Source of the DNA: Macrostomum hystrix
Taxonomy: Eukaryota > Platyhelminthes > Macrostomidae
Assembly: GCA_950097015.1 (NCBI GenBank)
Contig: CATNEN010000002.1
Location: 4,743,001 to 4,807,000, forward strand
Direction of reading: 5' to 3'
DNA: 64,000 nt
Notes under the pieces: model-generated
The model's input: only the letters and a program-made list of their open reading frames with translations
What the model was told of the DNA's origin: nothing
Databases searched by the model: none
Translations under genes and position numbers: made by a program
Shown: positions 52,262 to 61,904 of the stretch, piece by piece
Layout of the letters: the number at the start of each line of letters is the position of its first letter
Position numbering within the stretch: position 1 is the first letter of the stretch

Positions 52262-52748
52262 CGCCCGCGTAGGTCGTCTTCTGACACTCGCTGTAGTCCG
52301 GCTCGTCAGGGAAGACGATTTGGGACACATCAGCCTCGGACTGTACAGCGGTGGGCTTTGGGATAGTCGTTGGGGCATTTGCCATAGACTCGGATGCCGT
52401 TGGCGCTGGCGCAGGTGCTGCCGCAGCCTCAGTGTGTTGAGCCGCCGTCTCGGCTGCCTCGGCTTCATCGACGGACATCTCGTTTATTTCAGCGGTCGCG
52501 GGGGCCGCAGTCCCTGCTGGGGGCTCGTCTTCGACGATGACAAGCCGACCTTCTGGTGAACTGAGCGAGCCGCGGTCTTGGGCGCTGTTGGCCGGTTCTG
52601 AGGTCTCGCTGGCCGGCGTCGGAGTCGACATCAGCGCTGTCGCGACCTTCGGCTGCAGCTTTCGACTGGCGTCTTCGGTGCGGCCGTACCGATGCTCGAG
52701 CGAGGGGCGGCCGTCGTGTTTTTTTGCGGTGGCGCGAATCGCAGCCAT
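52249..52748 (-). pseudogene. LINE-3 ORF1, 5' part
   Basis: ATG at 52748 (MAAIRATAKKHDGRPSLEHR) opens an Ala/Pro/Glu-rich N-terminus, with VSQIVFPDEPDYSECQKTTY before the LINE-4 target (AGDCTIV). 52261-52249 is the right copy of the duplication. The codon phase at 52262 matches that at 48195, so the two ORF1 parts were one frame of about 735 codons. Confidence 0.75.
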
Positions 52749-52960
52749 ATGGCGTGATTTCTCACTGGTGCAAGGTAAACAAAATAAGCAAAGGGGGCAG
52801 GTGGCACACAAAGTGCGCACTCAAGGGAGGGGGTGGGGGACTGCTAGACTAAAACTAAAACTACAAGTACAGGGGGAGAGAGAAACTGCAAAAATAAAAC
52901 TAAAACAGGTGAGAATGAACAAGGAGCACTATAGGGAGCTTACTGGTGTACTTTAAAAGT

Positions 52961-54099
52961 ACCCCCTTCTAGGAATGGGGTTGCACAAATCAAGGAACAC
53001 TCAATGAATGTACCTCTCCACGGAAATCTTTAGTAAAAGGCGAAAGATTTAAGCGTGGAATGAAGAGAAACCAGCTAGTAATATTTAAAATAGCAAAATA
53101 AGTTCTGGTTTATTTTTAATTCTATCCAGATGTTAAAAGTTAAGCATATAAAAATTTTATAGCAAACTTAATGTTCTGGAACAATTGATTTGGTGCTATT
53201 GTTGTACCTGTGGTAGCGTGGCACACACAATTGGTAAAATGACCAAGACAGGAACTAGATTCTGAGAGGATCTTTACCGGCCTCAACGCTGGTGCTTCCT
53301 AGCAGAGGAACAATCCGGTAGTCAGGCTTCGAATGTCAAGTTCTCTCGTGCTTTCCTCTAATCGGACTACGTCCTATCTGCACTCACAGATCTTATGCTT
53401 GATCGGGCGGTACACCAAGCTTCAAAATGCAGTGTACGGCCTAGATCAACAATAAGCTTCTAAGATCTTAGAGACAAGGTAAATGAATGCTAACACAAAC
53501 GGTAAGCACAAACGCAAACGCATCAAGAAAATTCAGTCCACACAGTGCCATCAATATAAAGAAATAGTGCTACCATGATACCAACACCATCTCAAGGATT
53601 CGTCGGACTGTGCTCTACTTATAGTAGGAGCATTTGAGCGTTGTTCTGCCAGTCTTCTTCCGAACTTAAGCGATTGCACCATGGTGTGCAATGTGACTCA
53701 GTGCGCACACAGAGCTGGAACGAGAGAGAGAAAGTGGAGGGGGTGGCGAGCGGAGGTGACAGTGCACGGGAAACACTAACTACCTACACCCCAGCCCTCC
53801 CACAGACCCAGAACAGCCTGACTCACAGATTGCCTGGAGGCTGCTCAGCAGTCTACAGCACATCACTATGCTTCAACAGAAATAATGATAATAACTCAGA
53901 GATGACAAACACCAACTACAAGGGCTGTCCAAAAATAGTGAAATAATTGATAAAGTGAGCAATTATATTAGCAATTTGCAACAAGCTAAGTGTCAAACAA
54001 TTGATTAACATTTATTGAATTTACAGCTCTAAAATTGAATTCATCAGTATCAACTTTTAGAAATTAACAAAAAGTTAGAGGACCTAGACCATAGTTTTA
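52961..54099. other. POLDIP3 intron 1, unassigned
   Basis: No gene is seen. 53209-53880 is moderately GC-rich with a TATA-like ACTTATAG near 53620; a solo LTR was considered but matching flanks are absent. Confidence 0.4.
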
Positions 54100-54106
54100 C
54101 GCAAAA

Positions 54107-54960
54107 CTATGTTTTAACATCACTTAGCATCTCAATCACCACCAACAGAAATCTTAGCGACAAAGTCCCTATTGAGCTGGTAACATTTTCTTCATAGGTA
54201 TTAGAGATGATTTGTAGCCTCTGCATAGCTCTGCCATAGGATTTGATGCAGTAGGACTTGCTAAACTTCCACCTCCAGATTGTCTCGTCTTTCAAAGATG
54301 TAACCTTGTATGTGCTTTTTCATCAGTGGGAATATTGCAGTTACTTGGACCAAGATCAGGCAAGTAGGGTGGATTGGAGAAAATTACAAATTTAAGTCTT
54401 TTGATAAGCTCAATGGTCTTCTTGGCTGTATCAGGCCAAGAATTATTGTTGAAGTTGGCTTTAAGTTGGCATGGTGTTTTGCATCACTGCTCTGAGTTTA
54501 TGGTCATCTTTTCTTCTAGTAAATCAATTGTCAGTGGGCCTTCACAATCAAAAAACTAAGTAAACATATCTTCTTTGAATGATAGTTGTGCTTCACCTTT
54601 ACAGGTGGATCACAGCCCCTTTGAGTCCAGACCTTGCTTTCCTATTCTAAAGTGAAGATTCCAGATTTCAACTCTAGTCACAATCAACTGGAACAAATCA
54701 TCCTAGCCACCACTGGCATGCAAATATCAATGGTTCTTCTGGTAAATAGTTTTTCTCATCATCTTCATTATGTTTGTAAGGAATAATTGCACCTAGCAAG
54801 CTGTCTGCTTAATGAGCCTGACATCTTTAGACCATGATCAGTTGGATAGAGTTTCTTGGACAGTTCAAATGGTCCAATACTTCTCTCACAGTGACTCAAT
54901 GTTTTTGATCAATCAGTAATCTCACCTGGTCTGCAAGATTTTTTGTTGGGGAGATTAGTC
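54107..54960 (-). pseudogene. Decayed mariner-family transposase
   Basis: Broken minus-strand frames keep the mariner order: RVEIWNLHFRIGKQG (site of the first Asp, changed), DCEGPLTIDLLEEKMTINSE, LKFVIFSNPPYLPDLGPSNC (third acidic region), and SYGRAMQRLQIISNTYEENV at the C-terminus. Multiple stops and lost catalytic residues show an old dead copy, unlike the mariner at 21.6 kb, and from a different subfamily (EGPxxIDxLExxxTIN type). Confidence 0.65.
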
Positions 54961-55010
54961 AACCTTACTTGCAGGTGTCGTTGCTAACATCCATTCCTTC
55001 CATTCTTGAG
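54917..55010 (+). repeat. About 93-bp direct duplication, left copy
   Basis: Starts TAATCTCACCTGGTCTGCAAG and ends ATTCTTGAG. Repeated with few changes at 55384-55476, on the other side of SINE copy b. Confidence 0.85.
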
Positions 55011-55383
55011 GGGGTCAGTGGCAGAGCAGTTATTGCCTTTGCCATTTGCACCACTGTCCCTAAGTTCGATTCCATGGCGATGCCACATTTATTTGGGGCG
55101 CAGCCACAGAGAGAAGGCTTGGGGACTTGTCATGCAATTTGCGCCCTTGAGGGCCAACCTTCAAGGCACAGTGAAATGTACAACTGCCTGACAATGAGAA
55201 AGTCAGCGCAGAGGTACACACCTGTGTGAGCATATTGCCTGCGTACAGTATCTGTGTGCATGTGTGATCAGGAGTCAGCAAAATGGGCTGAATTGCCTCC
55301 TCGCTGGCTGCTGGTCTAATGCCACTAAGTGATGTACCACTGCCCGCAGCCCTCCAGCAATTATTTATTATTTTTATTGTTAT
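55011..55383 (+). mobile_element. tRNA-derived SINE, copy b
   Basis: The A box TGGCAGAGCAG (55019-55029) and B box GTTCGATTCC (55064-55073) mark a tRNA-like RNA polymerase III promoter. The conserved body has CATTTATTTGGGGCGCAGCC and GCCCTTGAGGGCCAACC, and the tail is A/T-rich (about 55360-55383). About 370 bp. The best-preserved of four copies. Confidence 0.78.
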
Positions 55384-55476
55384 TAATCTCACCTTGGTCT
55401 GCAAGATTTTTTGTTGGGCAGATTAGTCAACCTTATTTGCAGGTGTCATTGCTAACATCCATTCCTTCTATTCTTG
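55384..55476 (+). repeat. About 93-bp direct duplication, right copy
   Basis: See 54917-55010. Confidence 0.85.
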
Positions 55477-55688
55477 AAGTCTTTACTCCATTGCTAGAAA
55501 GCAGACTTGATCTGCCATGGGATCCACTGGGAATAAATTAATTGATGCTGTCCTTTTGATACCAAAGCTGAGTGTCGTGTTGGATTAAGATTTTGGAAGT
55601 TACAAACTATGGCTATGCAAAATAATATCAAGTTCAAGTATGTAGTTCAAGCTGACTCTAGTAAAATTGTACATTTTCTTCTATTTAG

Positions 55689-55864
55689 ATCCCGGAAAAC
55701 CAACCTCTTGATGCACAGTCAAGCCAAATTTGCTCAGCAACAACCAAGACAGCAGCAGCAAAAGCAGATTGTAGATGCTCGGCAGTGCATTGCAGAGCGC
55801 AAGCGTCACTGCATCAGCGATGCCAGGCAGCTGCTGCTTCAGCGGCAGATGAAAGCCGGTCCTG
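55689..55864 (+). CDS. POLDIP3: POLDIP3/SKAR, exon 2
   Basis: Acceptor TTCTATTTAG; the first base completes the phase-2 codon of exon 1. It encodes a Gln-rich stretch and two DAR motifs (IVDARQCIAERKR, CISDARQLLLQR; residues about 45-63), the repeated DARxxI/L signature of POLDIP3. Donor CTG|GTGAGC at 55865 leaves phase 1, which the next exon completes. Confidence 0.85.
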
Positions 55865-55879
55865 GTGAGCTCAAATATT

Positions 55880-56105
55880 TGACATTAGACCAGCAGCCAG
55901 GGAGATGCAATTCTGCCCATTGAACAGACTTGAGAACACCCACGCACACCCAGACAGTGTGAACATATGCTCTGAATTATTTAGGCAGGCCATGTACACT
56001 CCCACTGTGCATTGGTGGTTGGCCCTCAAAGGCCTAAGTTGCACAGTAAGTCCCAAGCATTCTTTCAGCGGCTGCGCCCCAAATTAATGTGGCCTTGTCG
56101 AATGC
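55880..56105 (-). mobile_element. tRNA-derived SINE, copy c (head missing)
   Basis: The minus-strand body and tail (GGCCACATTAATTTGGGGCG, GGCCTTTGAGGGCC, CTGCTGGTCTAATGTC) match copy b, but the tRNA-like head is absent at its right end, where copy d begins. Confidence 0.7.
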
Positions 56106-56460
56106 GAATTAAGAATAATAATTGCAGGAAGGCTGTGGGCAGTAGCACGTTATTTGATAGCACTAGACCCGCAACTAGCGAAGAGGCAATTCTGCCCATT
56201 TCGCGGACTCCCTAAACACAGATGCAGACAGGTACTGTACTAAGCCATATATTCACACTGATGTGTACATCTGCCCTGACTTTCTCATTGTCAGGCAGTG
56301 TGCACTCTCACTTTGCTTTTGTGGTTGACCCTCTTAGGCGAATTTGCACGACAAGCCCCCAAGCCTTCTTTGCACAGCTGCGCCGCGAAATCGGGCTCAG
56401 GCAGCATGGTGCGAGAGGCAAACGCGTTAGACCTTTCTGCCACTCACCCTCCCTTCCCTG
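56106..56460 (-). mobile_element. tRNA-derived SINE, copy d
   Basis: The minus-strand head GAGTGGCAGAAAGG, then ACGCGTTTGCCTCTCGCACC and GAGCCCGATTTC, is followed by the same body. Its tail (AATAATAATTGCAGG on the plus strand) joins the truncated copy c. Both lie in POLDIP3 intron 2. Confidence 0.72.
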
Positions 56461-56560
56461 CTTAGTGACCTAAGCTTAGTGATCGTCAGATTGGGCAAGC
56501 AGCAGTCGCGTTAAACCTATTCGAAAGCAAAAAATACTATTCTCCAACCTTGTCGCCCAG

Positions 56561-57402
56561 TTCCCATCGAAGCTGCAGAATCCGAGCCAATTGGTGCACT
56601 GGAGGCTGTAGTCCCACTGCTACTGCCACAGAAGGTGATCTCCAATGATCTCTACCAGCCGCCGCCACTGGCGCCAATTCGCGGCGTCGCATTGCAGTAC
56701 GCCGGCTCCAGTCAGCGTGGAGCACCGCGTCACGGCTTCGGCCGCGGTCTCAGAATGTCCCGCGGATGGGGATATTATACTCGGCCCTATTTGCAGCAGC
56801 TGCTGCGCGGCCGCCTTACCCAGCCGCAGCCTCCGCCTGTTCATGTACAGCCAGTGGATTATTACTGTGAAGACGGCGCCGATGATTACTATGAAAGCGA
56901 GTTTTACGACGCTGACTATGGCGATGCATGTTATAGCGAGTACGGCTATGAAGCCCATGTTGATGAGCATCAACAGTACGCTGACATCGAGCCGCAGCCG
57001 TTGCCTCATCATCGGGATTATTCAGCATCTGGTCTGGAATATGATCAGAGCAATGGCGGTCAGGTCGATTTTGCCGTTGTCCCTACGGCCACAGTTTTCA
57101 GTAGACAGCATCGGCGACCGACTGCCATCCCTGTGGCCACTTCATCGAGGCCTCCAGTGTCGTCGCATGCTTCAGCGTCGGCTTACCATGCCTACGAGGA
57201 TCCGAACTACGACTGCGATGTTAAAATGCCGACTGATCGTCGACTAGATCGTAGCCGGAGTCGCTCGCCGCAAGCGCTGTCGGCATTCGCCACAGCCGGT
57301 TCGGCGACTCGTTCACGATATTCGCGCCAGTCGGAGCAGCGGCCAGAAGCTGGTGGATCTTCGGCTTCGAGCCTGAGACATTCATTTGGCGGCGTTGTGG
57401 AG
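56561..57402 (+). CDS. POLDIP3: POLDIP3/SKAR, exon 3
   Basis: Acceptor TTGTCGCCCAG; two bases complete the phase-1 codon. The segment PQKVISNDLYQPPPLAPIRG aligns with the conserved LTKVVQNDAYTAP-ALPSSIR of vertebrate POLDIP3. A Gly/Arg part, a Tyr/Asp/Glu-rich acidic part (YYCEDGADDYYESEFYDADY) and an Arg-Ser part (DRSRSRSPQ) follow. No GT donor in phase 0 is convincing. GAG|GCAAGG at 57402/57403 fits the GC-donor consensus and joins exon 4 in phase, so a GC-AG intron is proposed. Confidence 0.8.
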
Positions 57403-57429
57403 GCAAGGGGCTGGAATCTTTTTTTGTTG

Positions 57430-58800
57430 ATTGTTATGTTGTGCCTGAGACAATAGGTCATTGTTATGTTGTGCCTGAGGCATTGGCTCATTGTTATGTT
57501 GTGTCTGAGGCATTGGGTCATTGTTATGTTGTGCCTGAGGCATTGGGTCATTGTTATGTTGTGCCTGAGACAGTGGGTCATTGTTATGTTGTGCCTGAGA
57601 CAATAGGTCATTGTTATGTTGTGCCTGAGATAGTGGGTCATTGTTATGTTGTGCCTGAGACAATAGGTCATTGTTATGTTGTGCCTGAGACAATTGGTCA
57701 TTGTTATGTTGTGTCTGAGACAGTTGGTCATTGTTATGTTGTGTCTGAGATAATATGTCATTGTTATGTTGTGCCTGAGGTATTGGGTCATTGTTATGTT
57801 GTGCCTGAGGCATTGGCTCATTGTTATGTTGTGTCTGAGGCATTGGCTCATTGTTATGTTGTGTCTGAGGCATTGGGTCATTGTTATGTTGTGCCTGAGA
57901 CAATAGGTCATTGTTATGTTGTGCCTGAGACAATAGGTCATTGTTATGTTGTGCCTGAGACAATAGGTCATTGTTATGCTGTGTCTGAGACAGTTGGTCA
58001 TTGTTATGTTGTGCCTGAGATAGTGGGTCATTGTTATGTTGTGCCTGAGACAATAGGTCATTGTTATGTTGTGCCTGAGACAATTGGTCATTGTTATGTT
58101 GTGTCTGAGACAGTTGGTCATTGTTATGTTGTGTCTGAGATAATATGTCATTGTTATGTTGTGCCTGAGGTATTGGGTCATTGTTATGTTGTGCCTGAGG
58201 CATTGGCTCATTGTTATGTTGTGTCTGAGGCATTGGGTCATTGTTATGTTGTGCCTGAGACAATAGGTCATTGTTATGTTGTGCCTGAGACAATAGGTCA
58301 TTGTTATGTTGTGCCTGAGACAATAGGTCATTGTTATGTTGTGTCTGAGACAGTTGGTCATTGTTATGTTGTGTCTGAGATAATATGTCATTGTTATGTT
58401 GTGCCTGAGACAATAGGTCATTGTTATGTTGTGCCTGAGGCATTGGCTCATTGTTATGTTGTGCCTGAGACAATAGGTCATTGTTGTGTTGTGCCTGAGG
58501 CAATAGGTCATTGTTATGTTGTGTCTGAGTCATTGGCTCATTGTTATGTTGTGCCTGAGGCAGTGGGTCATTGTTATGTTGTGTCTGAGGCATTGGCTCA
58601 TTGTTATGTTGTGCCTGAGACAGTGGGTCATTGTTATGTTGTGCCTGAGGCAGTGGGTCATTGTTATGTTGTGCCTGAGACAGTGGGTCATTGTTATGTT
58701 GTGCCTGAGGCAGTGGGTCATTGTTATGTTGTGCCTGAGGCAGTGGGTCATTGTTATGTTGTGCCTGAGACAGTGGGTCATTGTTATGTTGTGTCTGTAA
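57430..58800 (+). repeat. 30-bp minisatellite in POLDIP3 intron 3
   Basis: About 45 units of GTCATTGTTATGTTGTGCCT plus GAGRCARTGG or similar. Variants (GTCTGAG, ATAATAT) recur in blocks of 9-13 units, showing higher-order duplication. The 30-bp period leaves several frames open on both strands; these are not genes. Confidence 0.95.
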
Positions 58801-59096
58801 GATTTGTATCATTGTTATTTTAAGCCTGTCAGAAAGGAATGGTTTATTTTTATGTCGAGACTGTAATCTGATTATTTGATTGTTATATTAAACGTTATGA
58901 GCAGGTCATTGTTATGTTAGACCAGTATGATTCGGTCATTTCCTGAGACTGGGGAAATCTTTATAACAAGTTCGGCTGGATTGCTTTTAATTTTAGACAA
59001 CTGAAATTTCCTTCGTAGTCACATTTATTTTTCCTGAACTTGATTCGAGCTAAACATGCTCACTTATTATCGCTTGTCATATGTTTCGCAAAACAG

Positions 59097-59390
59097 GCCT
59101 ATAGAGTGTCGGTCAGCAATCTTCACCAGAAGGTCACCCGTGAGGACATCTACGAGCTGTTCTCTTCTGTTGGCACTGTTAAAAAGTGTACCATGCTTGC
59201 TGGCGGTCGAGCAGAAGTTGTTTATCTAGTTCTGTCCGAGGCTCAAACCGCGATTAGAAGCTATGACCAGCGAGAATTAGATGGTGTGCCAATGCGGCTG
59301 CAACTTTCTACCGTCAACATGCAGCTGTCATCAGCTACTAAGAGTGAGCATCCGCAGCATCCCCCTCATGATAATGGCTATCGCTACTAA
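59097..59390 (+). CDS. POLDIP3: POLDIP3/SKAR, exon 4: RRM domain and stop
   Basis: Acceptor CGCAAAACAG, phase 0. The RRM reads YRVSVSNLHQKVTREDIYEL (RNP2 VSVSNL), FSSVGTVKKCTM and GGRAEVVYLVLSE (RNP1 region), then LDGVPMRLQLS. Vertebrate POLDIP3 has the same order (VTNLHPRVTEEDIVELF, GVAEVVF, LDGQPMKCNL). A short tail ends GYRY at TAA. The four exons sum to 453 codons; human POLDIP3 has about 421 residues, with a longer C-terminal tail after the RRM. Confidence 0.88.
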   Translation, partial: AYRVSVSNLHQKVTREDIYELFSSVGTVKKCTMLAGGRAEVVYLVLSEAQTAIRSYDQRELDGVPMRLQLSTVNMQLSSATKSEHPQHPPHDNGYRY

Positions 59391-59518
59391 TTGGGCTTCT
59401 ACGACTTGATTTTTGCTTGAAATGCGAAAACTTTAGCTACACTATAACATATATTTGTTCACTTTATTGCCTGAACATTCTTATCGTTTATATGGCACGG
59501 AAGTTGTTAAGTTCTACT

Positions 59519-59845
59519 AGATGTCACGTGGGGTGGTTGTCTCGCACAGGCAGAGGAATGGGGTGGGTGTCGCGCGCAGGCGAAGGAGTGGGGTGGATGT
59601 CGTTCACTGGTGGAGAAATAGGGTGGGTGTCGTGCGCCGGCGAAGGAGTGGGGTGGATGTCGTTCACTGGTGGAGAAATAGGGTGGGTGTCGTGCACAGG
59701 CATAGAAATGGGGTGGGTGTCTCGCGCAGGCGAAGGAGTGGGGTGGATGTCTTTCACTGGAGGAGAAATGGGTGGGTGTCGTGCTCAGACAAAGGAATGA
59801 GTTGGGTGTCGCGCGCAGGCGAAGGAGTGGTTGGGTGTCTCGTAA
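59519..59845 (+). repeat. 30-bp minisatellite GGGGTGGRTGTCG in POLDIP3 3' UTR
   Basis: About ten units alternate two types (GCGCAGGCGAAGGAGT and TTCACTGGTGGAGAAAT), giving a 60-bp double unit. It lies between the stop codon and the polyadenylation signal. Confidence 0.88.
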
Positions 59846-59948
59846 TTCTATCGTTGAAGCTGTTAGCTGTAAATTGAGGTAGATTAAAGGGATAGCAAAA
59901 CAGAAAAAGCTGTTTTTTTCTCGCATAGCCATGTGCACAAACGATGTG

Positions 59949-59954
59949 AATAAA
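59949..59954 (+). terminator. POLDIP3 polyadenylation signal
   Basis: AATAAA, 559 bp after the stop codon and the first clear signal downstream on this strand. Confidence 0.55.
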
Positions 59955-60555
59955 AAATGATTGCCGAGCATTATTAGCTTTTATTATTCGTTTGAGTCGA
60001 ATTCCTATTCTTTATGATTTAATGTACCGATCGTATCACGAGTATGCCATAATTGTATCTGTTCGTTTTATTAATTGGTTCGAAATTTAAATATAAGTAT
60101 TTTCTCCACTTTGTGCCATCAAATGTGTACAAGCTTAGACAAGTAAACTTTATCATGTCCTCATTTTGACCTGTTGATTTATCAGTTGTTGCATAAATTT
60201 AAGCTATTTTTATAACCATGCACTGCTGGCTACTACCAGTAGCACAAAAAGCTAGCGCGTTTTATATTTCCCTTGCAACCAGCTAAGAAAATTAATGCAA
60301 ACTGTTTAGCTTTGTGTTCTGTTTTTTGTTTTCGAGACGATTTCAAAGAAATTAATTGTTCGGCATTTACAAAAAGCTATAATGATTAGCGAAGTAAATA
60401 GGAAATGCTAATTTGTCACGCACTCTTCATTGTTGCCACTGCATTGGCTGATTTTGAAAATAGTTATAATATTTTTAATACTTTTTTAATGTTTTTCAAG
60501 TGGTAGCTCTAGTAAATAGTTTTATAATTATTAACACATGCAACTAACCCCACAG
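59955..60555. other. AT-rich intergenic spacer
   Basis: No gene or repeat was recognised. Confidence 0.5.
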
Positions 60556-61375
60556 CCAGACTCATTTTATCAATCGCCATGATCCCCTAATCCACAGCCA
60601 TGATCCCCTGACCCACAGTCCTGATCTCTGACCCACAGTCCTGCTCTCCTAACCCACAGTCTGATCCTCTGACCCACAGTCCTGATCCCCTAACCCACAG
60701 CTATGATCCCCTAACCCACAGTCCTGATCCCCTAACCCACAATCTTGATCCTCTGACCCACAGTCCTGATCTCTGACCCACAGTCCTGCTCTCCTAACCC
60801 ACAGTCTGATCCTCTGACCCACAGTCCTGATCCCCTGACCCACAGCCATGATCCTCTAACCCACAGCTATGATCCCCTAACCCACAGCCATGATCCCCTA
60901 ACCCACAGCCATGATCCCCTAACCCACAGCCATGATCCCCTAACCCACAGCCATGATCCTCTAACCCACAGCTATGATCCTCTAACCCACAGCCATGATC
61001 CCCTAACCCACAGCCATGATCCTCTAACCCACAACCATGATCCTCTAACCCACAGCTATGATCCCCTGACCCACAGCCATGATCCTCTAACCCACAGCTA
61101 TGATTCCCGAACCCACAGCTATGATCCCCTAACCCACAGCCATGATCCTCTAACCCACAGCTATGATCCCCTGACCCACAGCCATGATCCTCTAACCCAC
61201 AGCCATGATCCCCTGACCCACAGTCCTGCTCTCCTAACCCACAGTCTGATCCTCTGACCCACAGTCCTGATCCCCTGACCCACAGCCATGATCCCCTAAC
61301 CCACAGCCATGATCCTCTAACCCACAGCCATGATCCCCTAACCCACAGTCCTAATCCCCTAACCTACAGCTATGA
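60556..61375 (+). repeat. 21-bp minisatellite CAGCCATGATCCCCTAACCCA
   Basis: About 39 units, mostly 21 bp. Variants TCCTGATC and CTATGATC occur in blocks, and 60600-60660 recurs at 60760-60820 and partly at 61220-61280. Each unit holds CCCTAACCC or a variant, but no true telomeric array. Confidence 0.94.
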
Positions 61376-61904
61376 TCCTAAAGTAGCTTTTAGTAGGAAA
61401 AGTAGTTAATAACTAAGAAAACTACAACAGCTATTGATGTTAATTTTGTCCAGCAAATTTATATATTAGGAAAACAAAGCGGTCTACCAGACAAAAAGAA
61501 ATTGGGTTTTGTAGCAAAAAATGTATCGATTAATATTTGGTGGAGAGTAACATTTGGTGGAGTGGTTGAGAGTAGCGCTTGTCGATATTTTTAAATTGAA
61601 TTCTTGATAAAAATGAGATACGTGCATTAAAAAATGTTTAAGAGCAATAAATTCTTGTCTACTCTTTTACTCTGCGTCGCATAAATATTTGTCATTTTTC
61701 CAATACGTAAGTAGTGCTAAATAGTAAAACTATTACAAGCAATTTAATAAATTTCTTCATTAAAATTTCACTAAATTCGGCTGTTGTCAAAAATAAAATA
61801 GAAATAGAAAAGTAGAATGCATACACCTATAGCGCTCAGGCAGTCAGCAGTCAGCGAAAAATCTTATTAAGACTTAATTTAACTTTGCTGAAAAAGTTGT
61901 TCCA
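61376..61904. other. AT-rich spacer between satellites
   Basis: No gene is seen. Confidence 0.5.

Larger units (their letters stand above)
43545..52960 (-). mobile_element. LINE-3: jockey-like element, interrupted by LINE-4
   Basis: A minus-strand two-ORF LINE whose ORF1 is split at a 13-bp duplication by LINE-4 (48198-52248). Without LINE-4 it is about 5.3 kb. ORF1 has CCHC knuckles; ORF2 has endonuclease and RT without RNase H, as in the jockey clade. The outer ends are approximate. It sits antisense in POLDIP3 intron 1. Confidence 0.85.

Noticed and set aside
53209-53880. Candidate solo LTR (TGTGGTAGCGTGGCAC ... CAACA, TATA-like box near 53620)
   Set aside because: No flanking duplication and no second copy in the window; the ends could be placed in several ways.
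57207-58823. Overlapping long open frames of 434-476 codons on both strands with QAQHNND or CYVV repeats
   Set aside because: They are the six-frame reading of a 30-bp minisatellite whose period is a multiple of three; the array lies in an intron of POLDIP3.
59417-59877. 127- and 118-codon frames with GWVSRAGEGVGW-type repeats
   Set aside because: They read a 30-bp minisatellite downstream of the POLDIP3 stop codon; most likely 3' UTR.
60556-61375. Telomere or subtelomere from CCCTAACCC in each unit
   Set aside because: The hexamer is not tandem; it is part of a 21-bp unit.
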